Shown: positions 44,030-51,797 of the stretch, in pieces | Layout of the letters: each line of letters begins with the position of its first letter | Position numbering within the stretch: the stretch's first letter is position 1 | From: Chryseosolibacter histidinae | Lineage (GTDB): Bacteria > Bacteroidota > Bacteroidia > Cytophagales > Cyclobacteriaceae | Assembly (NCBI RefSeq): GCF_018598225.1 | Contig: NZ_JAHESF010000004.1 | Span: 124,001-188,000 of the forward strand | Direction of reading: 5' to 3' | DNA: 64,000 nt | Made by a program: the position numbers and the translations under genes | Notes under the pieces: model-generated | Databases searched by the model: none | Seen by the model: only the letters and a program-made list of their open reading frames with translations | Told to the model about the DNA's origin: nothing

Positions 44030-45298
44030 ATGAGAAATATTAAGGTATTCAAGCTGTCTAATGGGATCAAAGTAGTGCACCAGCACCTGGCCACTACCAA
44101 GATCGTGCATTGCGGGATCATCGTAGATGTTGGCAGCCGGGATGAAAATACCGAAAACCAGGGGATAGCACATTTCTGGGAGCACATGGCCTTTAAAGGA
44201 ACCAGGCGCAGAAGGTCTTTCAATATTATCAACAGCCTCGATTCAGTTGGCGGCGAGCTGAACGCCTATACTGATAAAGAGAAGGTAGTGTTCTACGCGT
44301 CGGTTCGTGACGAGTACTTTGAAAAGGCTGTAGACATATTGAGTGACATTACCTTTCACTCCGTTTTCCCCGAGAACCAGATCGAAAAAGAACGCGGTGT
44401 GATCCTGGAAGAAATGGCCATGTATCACGATAGCCCGGATGAGTCATTGCAGGATGAGTTCGAAGCCATCGTCTATAAGGACCATCCCATGGGAATGAAC
44501 ATCCTGGGAAAACCTGAAACGGTAAAGTCATTCCGCAAGCGCGACTTCCTCTCGTTCTTCAAAAATACGCTCAGCACCGACAAGATCGTTTTCTCTTGTG
44601 TGGGCAACATTTCGGTAGACCAGGTTGAGCGGCTGGCGCGCAAATATTTTGAAGGCATCGTAACGCGGAAAGCGCTGGTGCGCAGAAAAGGATTCAGGAA
44701 ATATAAAGCGAACGAGCAGATCCTCAAACGCACTATCAAACAAGCCAAGTGTGCTATCGGCCGTGACGCTTACCCGATGCGGCATGAGAACCGGATCCCG
44801 CTTTTTATCCTGGCCAACATGCTCGGTGGCCCGGGCATGAACTCACGACTGAACCTGGCGCTGCGCGAGAAGTATGGATTTGTTTATTCGATCGATGCGC
44901 ACTACATCCCGTATACCGACACGGGAATGTTCGCTGTGTTCTTCGGCACCGAGCCCAAGCAGCTCGACCGCTGCATTTCACTGGTGAAAAAGGAGCTGAA
45001 CCGTTTTTGCGAAAAACCACTCACACGCCGCCAGCTCGATTCGGCCAAAGAGCAGATCAAAGGACAGCTGGCGATGGCGGAAGAAAATAACCTGAGCCTG
45101 ATGCTGATGATGGGACGAAGCGTCCTGGATCTCGGCAGAGTGCCTACTTTGGAGGAGATCTATTATCAGATAGACGAAACCGATTCGTTAAAGCTGAGAG
45201 ATATCGCGCAGGAGATCTTCGACGAAAAGACATTCAGCTACCTGATCATGGAACCCGATAAAATGAACGGTCACGGCAGCAACGGGAAAGAAGTTTAA
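44030..45298 (+). CDS. M16 family zinc metallopeptidase
   Basis: A 422-residue pitrilysin-family peptidase. The inverted zinc motif HFWEH (His48, Glu51, His52) with a downstream Glu near 128 and the RxxxxGL-like C-terminal pattern define an active M16 subunit. M16B enzymes of this length act as homodimers or with an inactive partner on short peptides; here no second M16 gene is adjacent. No signal peptide is visible, so it is probably cytoplasmic. Its stop codon lies in a TTTAAAGTTT repeat. Confidence 0.92.
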   Translation: MRNIKVFKLSNGIKVVHQHLATTKIVHCGIIVDVGSRDENTENQGIAHFWEHMAFKGTRRRRSFNIINSLDSVGGELNAYTDKEKVVFYASVRDEYFEKAVDILSDITFHSVFPENQIEKERGVILEEMAMYHDSPDESLQDEFEAIVYKDHPMGMNILGKPETVKSFRKRDFLSFFKNTLSTDKIVFSCVGNISVDQVERLARKYFEGIVTRKALVRRKGFRKYKANEQILKRTIKQAKCAIGRDAYPMRHENRIPLFILANMLGGPGMNSRLNLALREKYGFVYSIDAHYIPYTDTGMFAVFFGTEPKQLDRCISLVKKELNRFCEKPLTRRQLDSAKEQIKGQLAMAEENNLSLMLMMGRSVLDLGRVPTLEEIYYQIDETDSLKLRDIAQEIFDEKTFSYLIMEPDKMNGHGSNGKEV

Positions 45299-45364
45299 AG
45301 TTTGAAGTTTCAGGTTTCAAGTTGAGCCGGGTAACTTTCAACCTTAAACTTTCAATTTGAAACT
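45291..45364. repeat. TTTAAAGTT/GAAACTT inverted repeat after the M16 gene
   Basis: AAGTTTAAAGTTTGAAG and related words at 45291-45333 are mirrored by AACTTTCAACCTTAAACTTT and AATTTGAAACT up to 45364. Pairing is imperfect. The unit includes the M16 stop codon and runs to 8 bases before the methyltransferase ATG. Confidence 0.55.
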
Positions 45365-45372
45365 ATTAGTGC

Positions 45373-46014
45373 ATGGATATTATAGACGATGAAATTCAGC
45401 AGTATGCCGAAAAGCATACGTCACAGGAAAGCGAGCTTCTGAAGCACATCAACCGCGAAACACACGCCAAGGTGATGCGGCCGCGGATGTTGTCGGGGCA
45501 TTTGCAGGGCCGCCTGTTGTCCATGATCAGCCACATGGTGAAACCGAAGTGTATCCTCGAGATCGGCACCTACACCGGTTATTCCGCCCTCTGTCTTGCC
45601 GAGGGTCTTCAGCCAGGTGGGAAGCTCATCACCCTCGATGTCAACGAAGAGCTCGAAGGTACGGTGCGTGCATACATCGCGAAAGCCGGGCTGACGGAAC
45701 GGATCGACTACCGGATCGGCAATGCCCTGCAGATCATTCCAACGCTGAAAGAGAAGTTTGACATCGTATTCATCGACGCCGACAAAGAAAACTACGCCCG
45801 CTACTTCGATTTGGTGATAGATAGCGTAACTTTGGGCGGTATTATCCTGGCCGACAATGTATTATGGAGCGGCAAGGTGCTGGATGAGAAACCGGACAAG
45901 GACACCAGGGCCATCCTCGACTTTAACAAGAAAGTAGACGGAGACCCGCGTGTTGAAAATGTGTTGTTGCCCGTGCGCGATGGCATTACAATGATGCGCA
46001 AGATCAGACAGTAG
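45373..46014 (+). CDS. SAM-dependent O-methyltransferase (CCoAOMT-like)
   Basis: A 213-residue class I methyltransferase. The SAM motif LEIGTYTGYSALCLAEGL lies near residues 61-78 and the metal-linked DADKENYARYFDLV near 136-149, followed by ILADNVLWSG near 158-167, all typical for the caffeoyl-CoA/catechol O-methyltransferase family. The bacterial substrate is unknown. The gene is followed at 13 bp by the LysM protein gene. Confidence 0.9.
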   Translation: MDIIDDEIQQYAEKHTSQESELLKHINRETHAKVMRPRMLSGHLQGRLLSMISHMVKPKCILEIGTYTGYSALCLAEGLQPGGKLITLDVNEELEGTVRAYIAKAGLTERIDYRIGNALQIIPTLKEKFDIVFIDADKENYARYFDLVIDSVTLGGIILADNVLWSGKVLDEKPDKDTRAILDFNKKVDGDPRVENVLLPVRDGITMMRKIRQ

Positions 46015-46027
46015 AACATTTTTTTAT

Positions 46028-47896
46028 ATGATAAAGATATTTGCTGCGCTATTTTTTGCTGCCCTTTTTCCGGCAGCCGCGCAAAACCCGCAAGTACCAC
46101 ACAAGATGGAATTCGCGGGCATTACGCTGGTGATCCGCGACGATGCCCGGCGCGAGATCCAGAAAGACGTGGATGCCCTCACGCAGTCGCCCCGGCACTA
46201 CAACATCAAAGCCGAGCGGGCCAAAACATACTTCCCCATCATCGAGAAGGTCTTCGCCGAAGAGCAGGTACCGGACGACTTCAAATATCTGTCGCTGCAG
46301 GAAAGCGCGCTCATCGCAGACGCCGTGTCTTCTTCCAATGCCGTAGGTTTCTGGCAGTTCAAGGATTTTACCGCCATCGAGATGGGCCTGCGGGTGGATA
46401 AAGAGATCGACGAGCGCCTCAACATCGTTGCCTCGTCACGGGCCGCCGCGCGGTATATCAAAAAGAACAATACCTTCTTCGACAACTGGGTATATGCCCT
46501 CCAGGCTTACCAGATGGGTGCGGGCGGTGTAATGAAAACCGTGAAAGACAACCAAAGCGGAGCCACACGTATGGAGATCAACAGCCATACTTATTGGTAT
46601 GTGAAAAAATTCCTGGCGCACAAGATCGCCTATGAGCCCGGCGTAAAAGGCAAAGGTATGGTGGAGGTGCTCGCTTACCAGAATAACAATGGCAAATCGC
46701 TCGCCTCGCTGGCCAAAGAGATCTCGGTGGATGAGGAAGAACTGCGCAACTACAACAAGTGGTGTAAAAAAGGTACCGTACCGGCAGACAGAACGTATGT
46801 GGTGCTGGTGCCGCTCACCACTGGAAATAAAACTGAAATCACCCTTCCCTCCGCCATCGCAAGCCATGCTGGTAAACCTGAGCCGCGCATCACGCCGCCG
46901 GCAAGTGGTGTTTCTGCCATCGCCGTCAGGAAAAAAGTGAACGGCATTCAAACCGTTCAGGCGCAGCAGGGAGAAAGTGCCGAAGCGCTGGCCTCGCGCG
47001 CGGGTGTGGAGGTCTCGAAGTTCTTAAAGTGGAATGACCTTTCGGAAAATCAGCCGCTCATACCGGGACAATTCTATTTCCTGGCGCGTAAAAGGGTAAG
47101 GGCCGTTGAGAACTTTCACAAGCTTGCCGCGGATGAGGATCTATGGTCGGTAAGCCAGCGTTATGGCGTGCAGTTAAAAAAGCTGCGCAAGTATAATCGC
47201 CTTTCGGCGGATGAAGAAGCAGCCGCGGGTACCATGCTTTGGCTGGCTTCTACCAGGCCGAGGTCCGAGTCGGTTCAAAAACCGGTTGAGAATGCCGTCA
47301 GTGTTACCAATGAAGAGGTGTTCAACTGGCAGGCCGAAGAAACAAAAGCGCCCGTTCAGCATAAAGACACCGTCACGCTTCCGGCAGAGCGGGTGACCCC
47401 TCCGGTGAAGACAGTAGTGCTTACAGAACCCGAGGAGCCAGTTCAGAAACCATTAGATTCAGTTAAAATATTACAGGAGCCTGTAATTACAGACACTTCT
47501 GTGCTGGCAGAGGCAGATCCCAGACCTCAAAACACGGAACCGGTTCAGGTGGTGAGGAAAACGACGCATACTGTTCAGCCCAAAGAAACCCTGTATGCCA
47601 TCGCCAGGATGTACAATATTGGCGTGATGGACCTCGTGAATTGGAATGACCTTGACCTCCAGCAGGGCATTAAACCGGGCCAGGTGCTAAAGCTGACTGA
47701 AAATCAACCGGTTAAAAATACGCCGGCGCCTTCAAAAACCGCCTCGGAAGTAGTGCACGAAGTGAAATCGTCAGACACCCTTTACAGCATTGCCCGCCAA
47801 TATGGAGTCACCATAAAAGAGATCATGGACTGGAATGAAAAGAAGGACTTTTCGCTGGCCGTGGGTGAAAAATTGAAAATTCAACAGCGCCAATGA
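46028..47896 (+). CDS. LysM-repeat lytic transglycosylase
   Basis: A 622-residue exported enzyme; signal peptide ends near FPAAAQ. An SLT-type lytic transglycosylase domain spans about 30-200; the catalytic Glu is in SLQESALIADAVSS near residue 97, with NAVGFWQFKDFTA after it. Three or four LysM units follow (from about 305, 360, 515 and 575; for example DTLYSIARQYGVTIKEIMDWN). It cleaves glycan strands of peptidoglycan with anhydromuropeptide formation, like MltD. A Pro/Val/Thr-rich linker lies near 415-510. Confidence 0.88.
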   Translation: MIKIFAALFFAALFPAAAQNPQVPHKMEFAGITLVIRDDARREIQKDVDALTQSPRHYNIKAERAKTYFPIIEKVFAEEQVPDDFKYLSLQESALIADAVSSSNAVGFWQFKDFTAIEMGLRVDKEIDERLNIVASSRAAARYIKKNNTFFDNWVYALQAYQMGAGGVMKTVKDNQSGATRMEINSHTYWYVKKFLAHKIAYEPGVKGKGMVEVLAYQNNNGKSLASLAKEISVDEEELRNYNKWCKKGTVPADRTYVVLVPLTTGNKTEITLPSAIASHAGKPEPRITPPASGVSAIAVRKKVNGIQTVQAQQGESAEALASRAGVEVSKFLKWNDLSENQPLIPGQFYFLARKRVRAVENFHKLAADEDLWSVSQRYGVQLKKLRKYNRLSADEEAAAGTMLWLASTRPRSESVQKPVENAVSVTNEEVFNWQAEETKAPVQHKDTVTLPAERVTPPVKTVVLTEPEEPVQKPLDSVKILQEPVITDTSVLAEADPRPQNTEPVQVVRKTTHTVQPKETLYAIARMYNIGVMDLVNWNDLDLQQGIKPGQVLKLTENQPVKNTPAPSKTASEVVHEVKSSDTLYSIARQYGVTIKEIMDWNEKKDFSLAVGEKLKIQQRQ

Positions 47897-47979
47897 AGTT
47901 TTTTGGCGTTTTATGACGATTTTATTACCCGGAGACGCCCAAATTTCACGACCACATTACCATATTTTATAAAAAAGAA

Positions 47980-47987
47980 TATTTTTG
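47980..47987 (+). promoter_or_regulatory. -7 promoter box before the response regulator gene
   Basis: TATTTTTG matches TAnnTTTG and lies 44 bases before the ATG at 48032. Confidence 0.45.
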
Positions 47988-48031
47988 TGGCTTGCGATCG
48001 AATGTGAGAGGTCCCGATTTACTGAACGTTA

Positions 48032-48445
48032 ATGCAAACTGATACAAAAGCAATAGACTTAGTGATGCTTGTTGATGATAACGACACTGATAATTTTATC
48101 AGCAAGCGTATTATCGAGATCACCAAGTTTGCCAAAAGGGTGGAAGTAAAAGGATCAGGGAAGGCCGCCCTGGACTATCTGCGCGAAAATCAAAATACCT
48201 CGGAGAATCTGCCGAGCCTGATATTCCTGGATATCAATATGCCCATTGTGGATGGTTTTGTATTTCTCTATGAATTTGAAAAGTTCAATGAGCTCGTCAG
48301 GAATAAATGCAAGGTGATCATCCTGTCCAGCTCCGATAACAAACGCGACATCGATAAGATCGTCAACAACAATCACGTCATCAAGTTCATTACCAAACCC
48401 CTCACTGAGGTTGCGCTGGACGAGATCAAACTGAATAACATCTGA
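48032..48445 (+). CDS. Single-domain response regulator
   Basis: A 137-residue receiver domain only. Acidic pocket VDDNDTDN near residues 12-19, phosphoacceptor Asp in FLDINMPIVDG near 64-74, conserved Ser/Thr in ILSSSDNKRD near 95 and Lys in ITKPL near 118. It has no DNA-binding output and fits the CheY-like/Rcp1 group often paired with sensor kinases. No kinase gene is adjacent; its partner may be elsewhere, and a link with the 10-19 kb signalling island is possible but untested. Confidence 0.92.
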   Translation: MQTDTKAIDLVMLVDDNDTDNFISKRIIEITKFAKRVEVKGSGKAALDYLRENQNTSENLPSLIFLDINMPIVDGFVFLYEFEKFNELVRNKCKVIILSSSDNKRDIDKIVNNNHVIKFITKPLTEVALDEIKLNNI

Positions 48446-48499
48446 GGCTTCATAGGTTGGTGTGGTATTCCTTTTTTAGGGATTTTTTAAACCAATGAT

Positions 48500-49405
48500 A
48501 TGAAACGTAGTATGTCCCTGAGGGCATTTTTGCTTGTGGCCCTGCTTATGCCTCTCGCCACCATTGCCCAAAACCCCGATTCGCTGATCTGGAAAAAGAA
48601 GCTCAACTTTGCCGTGAACTTCAACCAGGCCTCGTTCTCCTCCAACTGGAAGGCGGGGGGTGTCAATTCCATCGGGTTCAACAGCCTGTTCAATTACAAA
48701 GCCAATTATAAACGCGAGCGTGCCTCGTGGGATAATGAGATCGACCTGGCATTCGGTTTCGTCAACAACTCCGGCCAGGGCTACCGTAAAACGCTTGACC
48801 GCCTTTACCTCGACACAAAATACGGGTATGAGCTGAGCAAGAACTGGGGATTGTTCACCTCCCTTAATTTGCTCACCCAGTTTGCCAAGGGGTATAATTA
48901 CCTCGATGACAACACAAGCCAGCTGATCTCCGATTCGTTCGCGCCGGCGTTCATCACGTCTGCATGGGGTTTGGAATATCATCCCCTGGAATATTTTAAA
49001 GTGCGCTTCTCACCCTTTGCGCCCCGCGTTACCATTGTGCGTGACCCCACAAGGTTTACAAAATCAGTAGGTCCTGAACCCTATGGCGTAGACTCCACCA
49101 AGACTGCTCGTTTCGAATGGCTCGCGTTCCAGATGCTGGCCGAATTCAACAAGGAGATCGCTCCCAATGTGAACCTGAAATGGCGTTACCTGCTCTACGC
49201 TAACTACGAGACGCTGGATCTGAAGACCATAGACCACCGCATCGACCTCGACATTGTGGCCAAAGTGAACAAGTATATCAATGTGAGCATTGGCGGCATT
49301 CTGCTGTACGACTATGACCAGGACCTCGGTGTTCAGTTGAGCCAGGTGTTCTCGCTGGGTTTTTTATACAATTTCCAGAACTACGAGGAACCGAAGAAGC
49401 CGTAA
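48500..49405 (+). CDS. DUF3078 outer membrane beta-barrel protein
   Basis: A 301-residue exported protein with signal MKRSMSLRAFLLVALLMPLATIAQ. The start of the domain LNFAVNFNQASFSSNWKAGGVNSIGFNSLFNYKANYKR is the DUF3078 signature; later strands (GLFTSLNLLTQFAKGYNY, YHPLEYFKVRFSPFAPRVTIV) are those of a barrel. DUF3078 proteins are widespread in Bacteroidota and have no assigned task. The chain ends in QVFSLGFLYNFQNYEEPKKP. Confidence 0.87.
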   Translation: MKRSMSLRAFLLVALLMPLATIAQNPDSLIWKKKLNFAVNFNQASFSSNWKAGGVNSIGFNSLFNYKANYKRERASWDNEIDLAFGFVNNSGQGYRKTLDRLYLDTKYGYELSKNWGLFTSLNLLTQFAKGYNYLDDNTSQLISDSFAPAFITSAWGLEYHPLEYFKVRFSPFAPRVTIVRDPTRFTKSVGPEPYGVDSTKTARFEWLAFQMLAEFNKEIAPNVNLKWRYLLYANYETLDLKTIDHRIDLDIVAKVNKYINVSIGGILLYDYDQDLGVQLSQVFSLGFLYNFQNYEEPKKP

Positions 49406-49472
49406 ACGCGCTGGCCCGGGGCTTGGCGGCAGCTGGTAACATAGAACCTCTTAAATTCAGCGCAGTTTTTCT

Positions 49473-49480
49473 TAAGTTTG
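49473..49480 (+). promoter_or_regulatory. -7 promoter box of the HerA-like gene
   Basis: TAAGTTTG matches TAnnTTTG and ends 6 bases before the ATG at 49487, which supports that start. Confidence 0.5.
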
Positions 49481-49486
49481 GCTTCT

Positions 49487-51037
49487 ATGGATAAGAACAA
49501 GTTCACAGAAGCCGTTACACGGTCATACACTTTTAACAACGCTTCCATTTATCTCGGCGCCGGTGTGCTCGAAGGCGAGATCCTGGCAGATGCAAAGGTG
49601 AACCTCGCCCTGCGCATGATGAACCGCCACGGCCTGGTTACGGGCGCAACGGGCTCAGGAAAAACACGCACATTGCAATTGCTTGCCGAACAGCTTTCCG
49701 CGGCAGGTGTGCCTGTCTTCATGCCCGATATGAAGGGCGATCTTTCTGGTATGGCGAAGGAGGCCTCCGCAAGCGATCAGATCAGGGAAAGGGCAGCTGC
49801 GCTCGGTATCAGCTATCAACCCTCGGCATTTCCGGTAGAGCTGTATTCGCTGACAGGCAAGGGTGGTGCCCAGATGCGGGCCACGGTCACAGAATTCGGG
49901 CCCGTGCTGCTGAGCAAGATCCTCGAGCTGAACGAGGTGCAGACCGGTGTGCTGAACGTGCTCTTCAAATACGCCGACGACAAGAACCTTCCCATCGTCG
50001 ATTTCAAAGACCTTAAAAAAGTTCTGAACTACCTCACAGAAGGCCCCGGGGCTGCAGAGATCAAGGCCGATTATGGAAAGATCTCCAGCGCTACCGCCGG
50101 CACCATCCTGCGCAAGATCGTATCGCTGGAACAGCAGGGTGTTGACCATATTTTTGGTGAGCCATCGTTCGAAGTTGAAGATCTTTTCACCAAAGTAGAT
50201 GGCCGCGGGGTGATCAGTCTTTTGAACGTATCTGACATCCAGCATCAGCCAGCCGTGTTCTCAACGTTCATGCTGGCGCTGCTGGCGGAGATCTATCAGT
50301 CCCTTCCCGAAGCCGGCGACCTTGACAAACCTCGGCTCGTGTTCTTCCTCGACGAAGCGCACCTCCTGTTCAAAGATGCCTCGAAAGCTTTTATGGACCA
50401 GATCGAGCAGGTGGTGAGGCTTATCCGCTCGAAAGGCGTAGGCATTTTCTTTTGTACACAACTTACCTCCGATGTTCCACCCACCGTGCTTTCGCAGCTC
50501 GGCAACCGCGTACACCACGTGATCCGCGCTTTCACTCCTAACGATGTAAAAGCGTTGAAAGAGACCATCAAAACTTTTCCGGCATCGCAGTTCTATAACA
50601 TGGAACAACAATTTACCCAGCTGGGAACAGGCCAGGCGTTCATCACTGTGCTGAACGAAAAAGGCATCCCTACTGAAACTGTGGTAACACACCTGGCGCC
50701 CCCCGCGTCTGTGATGGGACCACTCTCTGCGCAACAATGCCAGGACCTGCTGAGCGCATCGGAAATATTCGGCAAGTACAGCAACGCGGTTGACCCGCAG
50801 AGCGCTTTTGAGCTGCTGGAAGAACGCTTGCTACAGCACCGCGAGGAAGAAGAAGAAACCGAAAAGAAGCCGGCGAAAACCTCCACATCAAGACGGAAGG
50901 AGAAATCCACTTTCGAGGAGGTGATGGGGTCGCCCGTGGCCAAACAGGTAGGCCGTGAGCTTGTGCGGGGCGTTTTTGGTCTTTTATTCGGAACTTCCAC
51001 AGGAAGAAGGTCATCACGCAGAAAAAGTATCTTCTAA
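49487..51037 (+). CDS. HerA/DUF853-type ATPase
   Basis: A 516-residue ATPase. Walker A TGATGSGKTRTLQLLAEQL lies near residues 53-71, Walker B RLVFFLDEAHLLFKD near 283-297, and the DUF853 signature FMPDMKGDLSGMA near 79-91. The C-terminal segment is Lys/Glu/Ser-rich and basic (residues 455-516). HerA-like helicases of this group move DNA ends; DUF853 proteins are of unknown role in bacteria. The start follows the promoter box. No NurA gene is present next to it. Confidence 0.88.
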   Translation: MDKNKFTEAVTRSYTFNNASIYLGAGVLEGEILADAKVNLALRMMNRHGLVTGATGSGKTRTLQLLAEQLSAAGVPVFMPDMKGDLSGMAKEASASDQIRERAAALGISYQPSAFPVELYSLTGKGGAQMRATVTEFGPVLLSKILELNEVQTGVLNVLFKYADDKNLPIVDFKDLKKVLNYLTEGPGAAEIKADYGKISSATAGTILRKIVSLEQQGVDHIFGEPSFEVEDLFTKVDGRGVISLLNVSDIQHQPAVFSTFMLALLAEIYQSLPEAGDLDKPRLVFFLDEAHLLFKDASKAFMDQIEQVVRLIRSKGVGIFFCTQLTSDVPPTVLSQLGNRVHHVIRAFTPNDVKALKETIKTFPASQFYNMEQQFTQLGTGQAFITVLNEKGIPTETVVTHLAPPASVMGPLSAQQCQDLLSASEIFGKYSNAVDPQSAFELLEERLLQHREEEEETEKKPAKTSTSRRKEKSTFEEVMGSPVAKQVGRELVRGVFGLLFGTSTGRRSSRRKSIF

Positions 51038-51154
51038 AAAGATAGAGTGTCACAGTCCTGATAGTGACCGGGAACGTGGTTTTTTTCACTGACAAATGCT
51101 AATTTGTTTGAACCTGTTCGGCTTTGCGTCAGGCAGGAAATAAAAATTTGAATT

Positions 51155-51616
51155 ATGTGGGAAGACGATGATGACAACGACGACGGTGGCTACGATCCTG
51201 AAGAGGAGCGTAAGAAGCTTGAGGCATTGCCCATTTACAAGAAGGCCCTCGAGATCCTCGATCTCACCGAGCAGATCGTCGATACCTTCAACGATGAAGA
51301 TACGGCGAAGATTCACCGGCAGATCATGCTGGAGGATGCCATGATCATTCCCGCCAAGATCGCCGGCGCAGAAGCCATGGACGATTATATTTTGAAGATG
51401 GAAAATGCCACCATCATCAAGATCCACGCGCGAAGCCTGCTCACGCAAACCTCTTCTGCCAAATACCTCGACCTGCAGGACGAACGTTATCTCCAGCTGT
51501 TGCGCGACGAGATCGAAGCCTTCCGGCTCCTGTTCAAGAAATGGATCCAGTCGTTTGAGATCGATACTACGAAGGAGGGCGATGGGTGGGGACTTTTTGT
51601 GCCTGATGAGGAATGA
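51155..51616 (+). CDS. Acidic protein of unknown function
   Basis: A 153-residue cytoplasmic protein beginning with the very acidic stretch MWEDDDDNDDGGYDPEEERKK. The rest is helical (KALEILDLTEQIVDTF; LQLLRDEIEAFRLLFKKWI). No motif is recognised. It follows the HerA-like gene by 117 bp on the same strand. Bacteroidota genomes often contain uncharacterised proteins of this make-up. Confidence 0.65.
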   Translation: MWEDDDDNDDGGYDPEEERKKLEALPIYKKALEILDLTEQIVDTFNDEDTAKIHRQIMLEDAMIIPAKIAGAEAMDDYILKMENATIIKIHARSLLTQTSSAKYLDLQDERYLQLLRDEIEAFRLLFKKWIQSFEIDTTKEGDGWGLFVPDEE

Positions 51617-51626
51617 GGTTGGTTAA

Positions 51627-51658
51627 AATTTAAAGTTTAAAGTTTAAAGTTTAAAGTT
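51627..51658. repeat. Tandem TTTAAAG repeats
   Basis: Four to five copies of the 7-base unit TTTAAAG follow in a row after the stop codon of the acidic protein gene. The unit is shared with repeats at 34946 and 45291. Confidence 0.8.
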
Positions 51659-51669
51659 GGGAGAGTCTC

Positions 51670-51793
51670 GTTGCCAGTTGCCGGTTTCCGGATGGCCGGT
51701 TTAGGAGCGGGCACGGCTTTCACATTTGTGTTTTCAATTCTCGTTGAGCGTAACCCGAAAAGAACTGGTAACTGGCAACCGGCAACTGGTAAC
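51670..51793. repeat. GTTGCCAGTTGCCGGTT inverted-repeat element, copy 1
   Basis: A 124-bp unit. Left end GTTGCCAGTTGCCGGTT (51670-51686) pairs with AACCGGCAACTGGTAAC (51777-51793) at 16 of 17 positions. The left end is identical to both ends of the element at 61933. It lies between the convergent acidic protein and dnaX genes; the dnaX tau-frame stop is 4 bases beyond. Confidence 0.85.
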
Positions 51794-51797
51794 CAAC

